NCBI GenBank assembly: GCA_036924085.1 | Contig: JAVGWX010000019.1 | Span: 20,808,293 to 20,872,292, forward strand | Source: Ariolimax columbianus | Lineage: Eukaryota; Mollusca; Gastropoda; Stylommatophora; Arionidae | DNA length: 64,000 nucleotides | Direction: 5' to 3' | Shown here: piece by piece, positions 53,501 to 64,000 of the stretch | How positions within the stretch are numbered: the stretch's first letter is position 1 | How the letters are laid out: every line of letters starts with the position of its first letter | Notes under the pieces: model-generated | Seen by the model: the letters and a program-made list of their open reading frames with translations, nothing else | Told to the model about the DNA's origin: nothing | Database searches by the model: none | Translations under genes and position numbers: made by a program

Positions 53501-54545
53501 GACAAAAATTAAAATAAGGTCCGGACTGGACACAAATTAAAATAAGGTCCAGCCTGGACTAAAATTAAAATAAGTTCCGGTCCTGACAAAAATTAAAATT
53601 AGGTCCGGTCCTGACACAAATTAAAATTAGGTCCGGCATGGACAAAAATTAAAATTAGGTCTGGTCCTGATAAAAATTAAAATAAGGTCCGGTCTGGACA
53701 AAAATTAAAATAAGGTCCGGTCCTGACAAAAATTAAAATTAGATCCGGCATAGACAAAAATTAAATCAAGGTTGGTCTGGACAAAAATTAAAATTAGGTC
53801 TGGTATGGACAAAAATTAAAATAAGGTCGGTCTGGACAAAAATTAAAATAAGGTCGGTCTGGACAAAAATTAAAATTAGGTCCGGCATGGACAAAAATTA
53901 AAATAAGGTCGGTCTGGACAAAAATTAAAACAAGGTTGGTCTGGACAAAAATTAAAATAAGGTCGGTCTGGAAAAAAAATAAAATAAGGTCGGTCTGGAC
54001 AAAAATTAAAATAAGGTCGGTCTGAACAAAAATTAAAATAAGGTCGGTCTGGACAAAAATTAAATTTAGGTCGGTCTGAACAAAAATTAAAATAAGGTCG
54101 GTCTGGACAAAAATTAAATTAAGGTCGGTCTGGACAAAAATTAAAATAAGGTCGGTCTGGACAAAAATTAAATTAAGGTCGGTCTGGACAAAAATTAAAA
54201 TAAAGTCGGTCTGGACAAAAATTAAAATTAGGTCCGGCATAGACAAAAATTAAAATAATGTCCGGCCTGGACAAAAATTACAATTAGGTCTTGTCCTGAC
54301 AAAAATTAAAATAAAGTCCGGCCTGGACAAAAATTAAAATTAGGTCTGGTCCTGACAAAAATTAAAATAGGTCCGGCATGGACAAAAATTAAAATAAGGT
54401 CCGACCTGTACGAAAAATAAAATAAAGTCCGGCCTGGACAAACAATGAAATAAGGCCAGGCCTGGATAAAAAATAAAATTAGGTCAGGCCTGGATAAAAC
54501 ATAAAATTAGGTCAGGCCTTGACACAAATTAAAATGGCCAACAAG
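53500..54545. repeat. 27/28-bp minisatellite
   Basis: About 38 copies of GGACAAAAATTAAAATAAGG plus TCGGTCT (27 bp) or TCCGGTCCT (28-29 bp). The 27-bp subtype is concentrated at about 53820-54230, where a minus frame reads DLILIFVQT repeats. The 28-bp subtype forms both flanks. Confidence 0.95.
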
Positions 54546-54794
54546 GACCAACAATTATGTAATAGGGACAAGCGAGCCTCAAAATGATAAATGATTGTGA
54601 CAGCGGAGGAACATTGCTGAGGGGGTGTATTGAAGATGTGCGTGAAGTCTGTCACACCATCATGCAGATAGTAGACAATAAGACCCAGAAAAAACCTTTA
54701 CACTCCATGGAACGTCTAGGACTACTAAGCATGGTGACCTTTTGAGTGTTTTTTTTTCAAGATGAGTTCTTGACCTCATGATCATACAAGCTCT
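54546..54794. other. Short unassigned stretch
   Basis: No feature recognised. Confidence 0.35.
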
Positions 54795-55275
54795 TAACTT
54801 AACGTAACTCAACGTCATACCAGCTCTTAATTTAACGTAACTTAACGTCTTTATACTGGTGTAGAAGACTCTGCAGAGTATGTATACAACCAGTTTAATT
54901 TACATCACTTTGCTCTAAAAGCTATGCCCATCCAATGTATTCTTAAATGCATTAACTGTTCCTGCCTCCACTACCTCCCGTGGCAATGCATTCCAAACAT
55001 TCACCACTCTCTGACTAAAAAAATATTTCCTAATATTTAATCTGGACCTCTCTTTAGTTCATTTGTAGCTATACCCTCTTGTTCTTGTGGGTCGCTGTAT
55101 TTTTAAAAAACTTGTTATAGTCTAATGTATTCATTCATCTGATCATTTTATTAACCTCTATTAAGTCACCACGAATTCTTCTCTCTTCTAGACACTGTAT
55201 GCCGGTGTTTCTAATTCTTTCCCCATAACTGTAATTCTGGAATCCTACTATCAGCTTTGTCGCTCTTTTTATTGT
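54795..55275 (-). mobile_element. CR1-like LINE 3' fragment
   Basis: Closely matches 9680-10115 of the longer copy: CTTAACGTCTTTATACTGG, CCTGCCTCCACTACCTCCCG, GGCAATGCATTCCAA, AAATATTTCCTAATATTTAA and TTAAGTCACCACGAATTCTT. The 3' terminal block is partly duplicated (TTAACTTAACGTAAC and TTAATTTAACGTAAC). The copy is 5'-truncated at about 55275 and encodes only a frame-broken RT C-terminus. Confidence 0.9.
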
Positions 55276-55434
55276 TATTTGTAAAACCTCATGTGGTCTA
55301 TGAAACATGCTATTTAATACATAGTTGAATTACTTGTGTTTTATATTTGTTGTAACATTCATGATGAGAGTGAAGTCATCGATTGGGCGTGTTGAGCGTG
55401 CAATGTATTCAGGATGAGTGTTTTTAATGTTCAT

Positions 55435-55705
55435 GATTCATATTATCGATCTGCACGACAGAGTGGTAGATCTTTCGCTTCTGATGGCAAAGTTACAAGG
55501 TTCGCTCCTTGCTATCGACACGTTCCAGTCGACCAAGCTGTAAATGAGTACCTGTCTTGTTCGATAGGAAGGAAATGTAGCCAAGACGGGAAGTGGCTAC
55601 CCTATTCTGTGTAAAAACGCTGAGACCTAGTACAGTTAAGCCTACTACTTTATTCTTGACAGCAGTCTCTCTTACGGAACTGCGTTTGTCTTACAATAGT
55701 CTGCT
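55435..55705 (+). mobile_element. SINE with shared central block
   Basis: The head AGAGTGGTAGATCTTTCGC is followed by TTCCAGTCGACCAAGCTGTA and AATGAGTACCTGTCTTG. GGAAGGAAATGTAGCCAAGA and the ACTTTATTCTTGACAGCAGT tail also match 21450-21640. The B box is degraded. Confidence 0.75.
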
Positions 55706-56130
55706 ATGTGGTTATCTTAACCTTACAATAGTCTGCTATGTGGCTATCTTAGCCTTACAATAGTCTGTTATATGGCTATCTTAGCCCAATAATAGTCTGC
55801 TATGTGGCTATCTTAGCCTTACAATAGTCTGCTATATGGCTATCTTAGCCTAACAATAGTCTGCTATGTGGCTACCATTACCTTGCAATAGGCTGCTATG
55901 TGGCTACATGTATTTTACAATAGTCTGTTGCATGGCTACCATTATATTACAATAGTCTGATATGTGGCTACCGTTATCTTACAATCATCTGTAATGTGGC
56001 TACCATTTTCGTACAATAGTTTGCTTTGTAGCTACCATTATCTTACAATAGTCTGCTATATGGCTTACTTTACCTTACAATAATCTGCTATGTGGCTACC
56101 ATTACTTACTATAGTCTGCCGTATGTCAAA
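55706..56130. repeat. 32-bp minisatellite
   Basis: About 13 copies of CTTACAATAGTCTGCTATGT plus GGCTATCTTAGC. Left units carry CTATCTTAGC and right units carry CTACCATTAT. Confidence 0.94.
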
Positions 56131-56790
56131 CAAATTTGATACATGGTTCATCTGATGTCATGTTACGTTCCAATAGGATCACGGCGTAACAGCTACTCAT
56201 GTCTTCCTTCATGTAAGATTGTGGTCAGTGTATGTGATCTCCCAAAAGCCGTGGTTTCTGCAGTTCTTTGATTGACATGAGATTGCCTGCTCCACGCATG
56301 CTTTTCGTGCATCCTTTTTTTAATGCACAGCAACGTCTATTGGTTTTTATACATTTCTTTATAATAACGAATGTATGGATTTTCCCCCATGTGAAAATGC
56401 ATGCTCTTACTTTCCAAGAGTCGTAAAAAGCTACTACAACGAACTGTCCATTAGGTTAGACACTTTATCACATGAAACAAATTGCTACGAAAACTGCGAT
56501 TGTAAAAGTATATAATTTGCTTCCGCACAGGTCACCTATAATGAGTCCATTAATAACGGGGAAATATATTGTTCATTAAAGACGAAATCAAGAAATGAAG
56601 TACACCAGAACGAGTCGTACATAGAACTGATAGAACACGAGTGATAGGTAGTTAAGACCATCAACGTTATGGGTTTTTTTTTCCAACTGAGTAGGATAAT
56701 GGGCCACTACTCAAGTTGACTTTATTTGCTTCTTGCAGGAAGACGGGTTAAAAGAATTGTATGTTCTTGTTTAGCAATTTGTTTGATTGG
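56131..56790. other. Unassigned stretch with a candidate splice acceptor
   Basis: GACTTTATTTGCTTCTTGCAG ends at 56738, a reasonable polypyrimidine-AG acceptor. Joined to the donor at 52799 the frame would add three residues and stop. No other coding signal is present. Confidence 0.3.
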
Positions 56791-56794
56791 GGGA

Positions 56795-57025
56795 GGGGGG
56801 GGGGAGTGCCGAGGTAAGGTGTTCGCCTCGAGTGCTGTAGGTCGGGGGTCCAAATCCCGGTGGAGACACCGGGATTTTGTTCACTTGGGTCATCCACTAA
56901 ACATTTCCCCTGATCTTTTTACTCCACCAGTCTCCACCTGACAAGTCACCAGTAGATTTTAACCTGCCAAAAACAAAAATTCAACATAGAATGTGGCACC
57001 TCCCCCACGACGTCTACCGACATAA
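56795..57025 (+). mobile_element. tRNA-derived SINE
   Basis: A tRNA-like head (GTGCCGAGGTAAGGTGTTCG and GGGGTCCAAATCCC, a near B box) precedes a poly-pyrimidine body. The 3' blocks CAAGTCACCAGTAGATTT, CTCCCCCACGACGTCTACCG and ACATAAGTGGAATG are shared with 19143-19378. A G-run precedes the head at 56788-56801. Confidence 0.78.
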
Positions 57026-57235
57026 GTGGAATGAAGATAGACTGTTTGATATGATCTTATCGCAATTCTAAGCAACGTTATTCACATTGTCTCTTATCGT
57101 TACACGCAAAGCATGGAACTGCAACTACAGTTAGCCCTCTTACGTGATCGCAATTACAATTATAAGAACCAGCTAAACCAGTAGATTACATCACAGACAC
57201 GTCAACTGTATTTTAGATTCCAAGCAGAACCACAT
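57026..57235. other. Short unassigned stretch
   Basis: No feature recognised. Confidence 0.35.
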
Positions 57236-57239
57236 ACTC

Positions 57240-57545
57240 AGGACTCAGCCAAGCAATTGAGAAGTAGGAAAAGAGTGTTATCTTCAAACTGAGAACTGGA
57301 ATGCCCCTCTCAACAAACATCTGAAACAATGTGTCGATTATGTATCCACCTCGAGGAATCTACCTCGAAGACCTGTTAAACCAGCTGCTCACACAGCACC
57401 CCACAGTGGGCAGCACACTCTACACATCACCAGAACAACTGAAGAAACATGTGCTTCTGTCCTGGAGGCATTGGGCTGTCGGGAGCAGGAAGCTCACAGC
57501 TAAAGGGATTATATCAAATTTTCTTATTCGCTTTTTACTACATGC
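57240..57545 (+). pseudogene. Possible LINE C-terminal relic
   Basis: In mixed frames, VIFKLRTG and an ETMCRLC remnant resemble the FRLRTGH...C.C segment downstream of LINE RNase H. They are followed by TLYTSPEQLKKHVLLSWRHW, like the terminal region. Several stops interrupt it. The match is weaker than for the other LINE relics. Confidence 0.45.
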
Positions 57546-57759
57546 CTAGAAGGCTACAGTTGCAATATGCTCTTCCCCTACATGAACTACTCATCTGTTC
57601 AAGTTCCGTCAACACCCAGCGATATCTACCTCTTGTTGACATGCATAGTATGGTCCTTCCCCGAGTTGATGGGCAGAGCAGACTAACTGATGGTCAGGCA
57701 AACCATACTGATCAGGTCATATTAGTCTAGATTAGAGAAACATAATGAGCAAGACCCCG

Positions 57760-58015
57760 TCTCACTTACATGCAGTTCTCCATGGAAACAGGCTGTTTCA
57801 TGACAGTCTAGCTAACGAGAATGGTGATCGACGTGATCCTCGTAATATTGAGCGTCACGCAGATAACGCTAAGAATAGCACAGTCGCTTGTAAGACCACG
57901 ATCCACCTTCATCAGCACGCTCATGATGTGAGGAAACCTACTACAACTTGCCACTTAACGCCCTTTTCAGAGTGCATAAAAGAGTAAACTTACTCATTGT
58001 GGGCATTAAACAACA
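57760..58015 (+). mobile_element. Dispersed retroposon 'repeat B', best plus-strand copy
   Basis: From AAGACCCCGTCTCACTTACA through GGAAACAGGCTGTTTCATG, CGACGTGATCCTCGTAATAT, CACGATCCACCTTCATCAGC and CTTGCCACTTAACGCCC, to the right end CTCATTGTGGGCATTAAACA. It carries an 80-codon frame, but other copies do not preserve it. No internal Pol III boxes are obvious, so whether it is a SINE or a LINE 3' end is open. Confidence 0.8.
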
Positions 58016-58199
58016 AGATTATATAATAGAACCCTTACTGGGGAGGAACAACATAGGCCCACAGCACATCCATTTTTCTAAATAGCGCTATGCATGGGGT
58101 GGAGCTAGCTATCTCATCGTGTAAAACAAATTGCAAAAGCACGCATATAGCTTTGACGCAGGTTTTCGAATGGATGACAACTGCAACTGTGGTGCTATG

Positions 58200-58226
58200 C
58201 TCTGGAGGGGGGGGGGGGGGGGGGGC
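58200..58226. repeat. Poly-G run
   Basis: A run of about 19 G at 58206-58224, preceded by GGAGG. Length is uncertain in such runs. Confidence 0.85.
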
Positions 58227-58239
58227 GATGAACAGAAAT

Positions 58240-58865
58240 AAGAAGACGACAATAGTATGGTGCATTGGGCCAAGAAGATGGTATGATAAGAGTGGGCCAA
58301 GAAGATGGGATGATACAGTGGACCAGGAAAATAGTTTGATACAGTGGACCAAAAATAGAGTATCTTGCAGTCGGCCAAAAATATGGTATGATACAGTGGG
58401 CCAAGAAGATAGTGTCATGCAGTGGGCCAAGAAGATAGTATCATGCAGAGGGCCAAGAAGATAGTATGATACAGTGGGCCAATAAGATAGTATCGTATGA
58501 TACAGTGGGCCAAGAAAATAGTATGATACAGTGGGACAAGAAGATAGTATCATGCAGAGGGCCAAGAAGATAGTATGATACAGTGGGCCAATACGATAGT
58601 ATCGTATGATACAGTGGGCCAAGAAAATAGTATGATACAGTGGGACAAGAAGATAGTATAGAAGAGAATAAAGAAGAGAGTGTGATTCAGTGGGCTAAGA
58701 AAAGAGTATAGAATAGAGTATAGAAGAGAGTATCTTTCAGTGGGCCAAGAAGAGAGTATAGAAGAGAGTATAGAAGAGAGTATCTTTCAGTGGGCCAAGA
58801 AGAGCGTATAGAAGAGAGTATGATTCAGTGGGCCAAAAATATATTATGATAAAGGGGGCCAATTC
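58240..58865. repeat. 26-bp minisatellite
   Basis: About 22 copies of GGGCCAAGAAGATAGTATGA plus TACAGT. A roughly 128-bp block containing AATA(C/A)GATAGTATCGTATGA is repeated at about 58481 and 58590. The right end shifts to AGAGAGTATAGAAGAGAGTA units. Confidence 0.94.
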
Positions 58866-59070
58866 TGTCCTTCCAAACAAGATTTCTTTGATACAGATGG
58901 GGAATATCCATGATGTATTTCCCCGATTAATGTTCTTGTAACGCCTGGGAAGAGCTAGAGGTGTGTACATTAAGATAACTCTCTGGACAGGTGTGGCTGC
59001 AAAAACTGGTCATAGTTTATATCTATAGCAGTCTGAACATTTTAAACGCAGGTTAATGTGCAAGAAATTG
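58866..59070. other. Short unassigned stretch
   Basis: No feature recognised. Confidence 0.35.
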
Positions 59071-59930
59071 GGCATGGCAAATGGAGTAGCAGTTTATAGA
59101 AGTGGCAAAAAAACACCAAGTGTAACTTTTACAGAATATCGAAATAAAAACAGCGAAGAAAATAATGTTATAGAATATAGGGAAAAGACATCAAGTATCA
59201 CTGATTATAAAGTAGGAAAAATTGGCTAAGAAAAAAAATTCGTTGCAGGTTGCAGAAATATAATTAGAGCCACTTTTAGTGAGTATTTTTACATTATGCT
59301 AACAAACATTCTTTACTATGATGAGAAATATCATCACGAGTCACTTTACAAATTAGTAAAATTACTCTAACAGAATGGTTTACATATTATTAGCGAAATG
59401 GCACTATTACATATTAGCGAAATGACACTAATTACATATTATTAGCAAAATGACACTATTACATATTAGCGAAATGACACTAATTACATATTAGCTAAAT
59501 GACACTAATTACATATTAGCGAAATTACAAAGTATTGAAATGACACTAATTACAGCATAGTGAAAGGAAACTAATTACAGAGTATTGAAATACACTAATT
59601 AAAGGGTAGTGAAATGGCACAAATTACAGTGTAGTGAAAAGACACTAATTACAGAGTAGTGAAAAGACACTAATTACAGCTTAGTGAAAAGACACTAATT
59701 ACAGCATAGTGAAATGACACTAATTACAGAGTAGTGAAAAGATACTAATAACAGAGTAGTGAAAAGACACTAATAACAGAGTAGTGAAAAGATACTAATA
59801 ACAGAGTAGTGAAAAGACACTAATAACAGAGTAATAAAAAGACACTAATAACAGGGTGGTGATGTGGCATTATTTGGAGTAGTCGTGTAACACAAATTAG
59901 AGTGGTCAATGGATACTAATTACATAGTAG
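59071..59930. repeat. Degenerate left flank of the 25-bp satellite
   Basis: From about 59380, diverged units AAATGACACTAATTACATAT and GAAAAGACACTAATTACAGA and similar of 22-30 bp lead gradually into the homogeneous core. The 59071-59380 part is more ancient still. Confidence 0.85.
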
Positions 59931-61370
59931 CAAAATGGCATTGGTTGCATAGTAGCAAAATGGCATTGGTTGCATAGTAGCAAAATGACATTAGTTGCAG
60001 AGTAGTGAAATGACATTAGTTGCAGAGTAGCGAAATGACATTAGTTGCAGAGTAGCGAAATGACAGTAGTTGCAGAGTAGCGAAATGACATTAGTTGCAG
60101 AGTAGCGAAATGACATTAGTTGCAGAGTAGTGAAATGACATTAGTTGCAGAGTAGTGAAATGACATTAGTTGCAGAGTAGCGAAATGACATTAGTTGCAG
60201 AGTAGCGAAATGACATTAGTTGCAGAGTAGCGAAATGACATTAGTTGCAGAGTAGTGAAATGACATTAGTTGCAGAGTAGCGAAATGACATTAGTTGCAG
60301 AGTAGCGAAATGCCATTAGTTGCAGAGCAGCGAAATGACATTAGTTGCAGAGTAGTGAAATGACATTAGTTGCAGAGTAGTGAAATGACATTAGTTGCAG
60401 AGTAGCGAAATGACATTAGTTGCAGAGTAGTGAAATAACATTAGTTGCAGAGTAGTGAAATGACATTAGTTGCAGAGTAGTGAAATGGCATTAGTTGCAG
60501 AGTAGGGAAATGACATTAGTTGCAGAGTAGCGAAATGACATTAGTTGCCAAGTAGTGAAATGACATTAGTTGCCAAGTAGTGAAATGACATTAGTTGCAG
60601 AGTAGCGAAATGACATTAGTTGCAGAGTAGTGAAATGACATTAGTTGCAGAGTAGCGAAATGACATTAGTTGCAGAGTAGCGAAATGAGATTAGTTGCAG
60701 AGTAGTGAAATGACATTAGTTGCAGAGTAGCGAAATGACATTAGTTGCAGAGTAGCGAAATGACATTAGTTGCAAAGTAGCGAAATGACATTAGTTGCAG
60801 AGTAGTGAAATGGCATTAGTTGCAGAGTAGTGAAATGACATTAGTTGCAGAGTAGCGAAATGACATTAGTTGCAGAATAGTGAAATGAGATTAGTTGCAG
60901 AGTAGTGAAATGACATTAGTTGCAGAGTAGCGAAATGACATTAGTTGCAGAGTAGTGAAATGACATTAGTTGCAGAGTAGTGAAATGACATTAGTTGCAG
61001 AGTAGTGAAATGACATTAGTTGCAGAGTAGCGAAATGACATTAGTTGCAGAGTAGTGAAATGACATTAGTTGCAGAGTAGCGAAATGACATTAGTTGCAG
61101 AGTAGCGAAATGACATTAGTTGCCAAGTAGCGAAATGACATTAGTTGCAGAGTAGCGAAATGACATTAGTTGCAGAGTAGCGAAATGACATTAGTTGCAG
61201 AGTAGCGAAATGCCATTAGTTGCAGTGTAGCGAAATGACATTAGTTGCAGAGTAGTGAAATGACATTAGTTGCAGTGTAGCGAAATGACATTAGTTGCAG
61301 AGTAGTGAAATGGCATTAGTTGCAGAGTAGCGAAATGGCATTAGTTGCAGAGTAGCGAAATGACACTAAA
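59931..61370. repeat. 25-bp satellite core, about 57 copies
   Basis: TGACATTAGTTGCAGAGTAG plus CGAAA or TGAAA, exactly 25 bp, with few indels across 1.4 kb. The main polymorphism is C/T at position 21 (AGTAGCG versus AGTAGTG), with no strict alternation. Confidence 0.97.
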
Positions 61371-61790
61371 TATAGAGTAGCAAAATTACACTGATAACAG
61401 AGTAACAAAATTACACTGATAACAGAGTAACAAAATTACACTGATAACAGAGTAAAAAAGTGACAATAATTACAGAGTAGCAAAATGACACTAGTTACAA
61501 AGTAACAAAATGACACTAGTTACAAAGTAACAAAATGACACAAATTACAAAGTAGCTATAGGCAATAATAGCAGAGTAGGAAAATGACATTAATTGCAGA
61601 GAAGCGAAATTGCACTAATAACATAACAAACTAGTGAAATGACAATGATAACAGAGTATAGAAATTACACTAATTACAGAATATCAAAATAACAGTAATC
61701 AAATACTTCACATTGTATATCAAAATAACACTAATCAAATATTTCACATTGTAGCGATACTACACGGTTATAAATATTGACAGGTAAATG
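61371..61790. repeat. Degenerate right flank of the 25-bp satellite
   Basis: Units of AAAATTACACTGATAACAGA and AAAATGACACTAGTTACAAA mirror the left flank. The array has a homogenised centre and decayed edges. Confidence 0.85.
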
Positions 61791-61904
61791 ATATATTACC
61801 AACACAACGCTTTAACATAGAATCGAATTAACACAAGGAAAACACTATTGGAAAGTCATGTTTGGACACCTGAATATCCATATTAGATAGGAATGTAACA
61901 CCAG

Positions 61905-62590
61905 ACCAGAAAAAAACGCTTTTAGCAAAATAACGACAGGATAACATCATGACCTTGCAACAAAATAACGACATGATAACATTACATTGCAACAAAATAA
62001 CGACAGGATAACATTACCTTGCAAGAAAATAACGGCAAAATAAAATCATTATCTTGCAACAAAATAACAACAGGATAACATTACCTTGCAACAAAATAAC
62101 GACAGGATAACATCATTACCTTGCAACAAAATAATGACAGGATAACATCATTACCTTGCAACAAAATAACACCAGGATAACATTATCTTGCAACAAAATG
62201 AACACCAGGATAACATTATTACCATGCAACAAAATAACACCAGGATAACATTATCTTGCAACAAAATAACGCCAGGATAACATCATTACCATGCAACAAA
62301 AACAAAATAACGTCAGGATAACATCATTACCTTGCAACAAAATAACACCAGGATAACATTACCTTGCAACAAAATAACACCAGGATAACATCATTACCTT
62401 GCAACAAAATAACACCAGGATAACATCATTACCTTGCAACAAAATAACGACAGGATAAAACCATTACATTGCAACAAAATAACGACATGATAACATAACC
62501 TTGCAACAAAATAACGACATGATAACATTACCTTGCAACAAAATAACGACAGGATAACATCATTACCTTGCAACAATATAACACCACAAA
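61905..62590. repeat. 31/35-bp minisatellite
   Basis: About 20 copies of CAACAAAATAACGACAGGAT plus AACATCATTACCTTG (35 bp), or without ATCA (31 bp). The 4-bp presence/absence is the main length polymorphism. Confidence 0.94.
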
Positions 62591-62760
62591 ACACTTTCAG
62601 TGACCAGCAGGGCATATCATAAGAGAAATAATAGTGTCAAACCAATGATATCGAATCCACAGCTACACAGGCATGCAGTGTGATTTAGCACATGCTACCT
62701 GTAAGTAGCCATCTGAATTGGATGTTATGTGTTTCGTAAGGAGCAAAATAAGGAATATTT
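62591..62760. other. Short unassigned stretch
   Basis: No feature recognised. Confidence 0.35.
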
Positions 62761-62761
62761 A

Positions 62762-62890
62762 AATTCGGGGAATACGATACAGCGAGGAAGGGAACTGGTC
62801 AGCCAACCTTGACATGAAGCCCAGACTCATTTAATTTTAATTGCTAATGCTTCATCGCCGACGGCCACAATGGAGCGATCTGTTATTCTG
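62762..62890 (+). mobile_element. SINE 3' portion
   Basis: ACAGCGAGGAAGGGAACTGG and AATGCTTCATCGCCGACGG match the 3' halves of the SINEs at 42925 and 48755. The tRNA head and central block are missing. Confidence 0.7.
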
Positions 62891-62934
62891 TAACTCTATC
62901 CTGTTAAACACGTGAATTCATGTATTTATCTTGG

Positions 62935-63605
62935 CCAATAAATAACAAACTCCCACATAATAAATGGTGAGATTTCACTTCGGATAACAGAAGGTGTTAT
63001 AAGTTATAATGGCATCAAACCCACACTTTTACAGATGAGTGACAACAGTGCAAGAGCTCACACCTTAAACAGAATGGTTATTCCAGCCATGATATATGGA
63101 TGCCAGGTATGGGACATACAAAAAGTAGATGAAACTTCTAGCTGCTCTGTTCACAACACTGAAATTGGGACACAGAAAGTAGATGAAACTTCTAGCTGCT
63201 CAGTTCACAACACTGAAATTGGGACACAAAAAGTGGATGAAACTTCTAGCTGCTCAGTTCACAACACTGAAATTGGGACACAAAAAGTAGATGAAACTTC
63301 TAGCTGCTCAGTTCACAACACTGAAATTGGGACACATAAAGTAGATGAAACTTCTAGCTGCTCAGTTCACAACACTGAGATTGGGACACAAAAAGTAGAT
63401 GAAACTTCTAGCTGCTCAGTTCACAACACTGACATTGGGACACAAAAAGTAGATGAAACTTCTAGCTGCTCTGTTCACAACACTGAAATAAGACGTCGAG
63501 CAACCTTTAATGCCGTCGAAGATAGGGTGGTGTTAAATAAATGTAGATGAGCCATCCTACCAACAGATGGACACGGAAAGTAACCTCGTGGTAGCCCTAC
63601 AACTG
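62935..63605 (+). pseudogene. LINE reverse transcriptase relic hosting a minisatellite
   Basis: Before the array: HIINGEISLRITEGVISYNG then NRMVIPAMIYGCQVW, a LINE ORF2 thumb signature. After it: NRWTRKVTSW (about 63560-63593, other frame), typical of the far C-terminus (RW..KVTEW). The intervening LINE segment has been replaced or expanded by the 54-bp tandem repeat at 63118-63490. The copy is non-functional. Confidence 0.72.
63118..63490. repeat. 54-bp minisatellite (18-codon unit) within a LINE relic
   Basis: Seven copies of AAAGTAGATGAAACTTCTAG, then CTGCTCTGTTCACAACACTG and AAATTGGGACACAA. They are almost identical, so expansion looks recent. The frame (KVDETSSCSVHNTEIGTQ) is continuous with the LINE frame on the left. 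Confidence 0.95.
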
Positions 63606-64000
63606 TAAGCATCAATTCAGGCGCCCATTATGACAACATTTAGCATCAATTCGGGCGCCCATCGTGACAACTGTAAGCATCAATTCGAGCGCCCATCATG
63701 ACAACTTCAAGCATCCACTCGGGCGCCCATCATGCCTCTCTGATGCATCCACGTGGGCACCCATCATGACAACTGTAAGCATCAATTCGAGCGCCCATCA
63801 TGACAACTTCAAGCATCCACTCGGGCGCCCATCATGCCTCTCTGATGCATCCACGTGGGCACCCATCATGACAACTGTAAGCATCAATCAATTCGGGCGC
63901 CCATCATGACAACATTTAGCATCAATTCGTGGGCCCATCATGACAACATTTAGCATCAATTCGGGCGCCCATCATGACAACATTTAGCATCAATTCGGGC
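63600..64000. repeat. 34-bp minisatellite, continuing past the window
   Basis: About 11 copies of AGCATCAATTCGGGCGCCCA plus TCATGACAACATTT. Around 63666-63870 a three-unit, 102-bp block (containing GATGCATCCACGTGGGCACC) is itself duplicated. The array runs off the right edge. Confidence 0.93.

Noticed and set aside
54780..55300. Possible 8-bp target-site duplication (ACCTCATG) around the CR1-like fragment
   Set aside because: The two occurrences are not adjacent to the element ends and 8 bp could match by chance.

Overview
This looks like a gene-poor stretch of an animal nuclear genome, most likely an invertebrate and plausibly a mollusc or other lophotrochozoan; the taxon is an inference. 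The evidence is one long spliced-looking coding exon with no bacterial-style operons, non-LTR retrotransposon (LINE) fragments of several families (CR1-like, and RNase-H-bearing types with a trailing Cys/His motif), tRNA-derived SINEs that share a central block, mariner-type transposase pieces, and an exceptional load of micro- and minisatellites. By my hand tally about 43% of the window (roughly 27 kb) is tandem repeat, in more than 30 arrays of largely unrelated unit sequence.

Layout. 0-3.5 kb: short minisatellites, a dispersed retroposon ('repeat B'), a decayed LINE reverse-transcriptase C-terminus and a short CCCTAA telomere-like tract. 4.2-6.8 kb: 24-bp GATATC-containing array. 7.2-11.5 kb: two CR1-like copies, one with a long open reverse transcriptase, plus a (GAA)n-tailed LINE end and a SINE. 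11.7-16.1 kb: five minisatellites (50, 28, 30, 67 and 43 bp). 16.5-20.5 kb: a cluster of three 5'-truncated LINE insertions, each with a visible target-site duplication, one of them inside a SINE. 21.4-34.4 kb: SINEs, polypyrimidine tracts and long G-poor CA-rich arrays. 34.9-36 kb: RNase H LINE pseudogene and an inverted pair of mariner helix-turn-helix fragments. 36.5-42.9 kb: 31-bp array, SINE, then a 4.5-kb 29-bp satellite with about 1.65-kb higher-order duplication. 43-50.4 kb: more minisatellites, a mariner C-terminus, LINE relics and a SINE split by a nested retroposon. 50.9-52.8 kb: the only convincing host-gene exon. 52.8-64 kb: minisatellites, SINEs and LINE relics.

The only host protein I can support is a Ser-rich 626-residue coding exon ending in a CxxC motif just before a GT donor; its function is not recognised. 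No rRNA, functional tRNA, CRISPR array or operon was found. Many long open frames here are products of tandem repeats with few stops, or of mobile-element remains, and are not annotated as genes. All family assignments are by eye from protein motifs and shared blocks; no database search was done.
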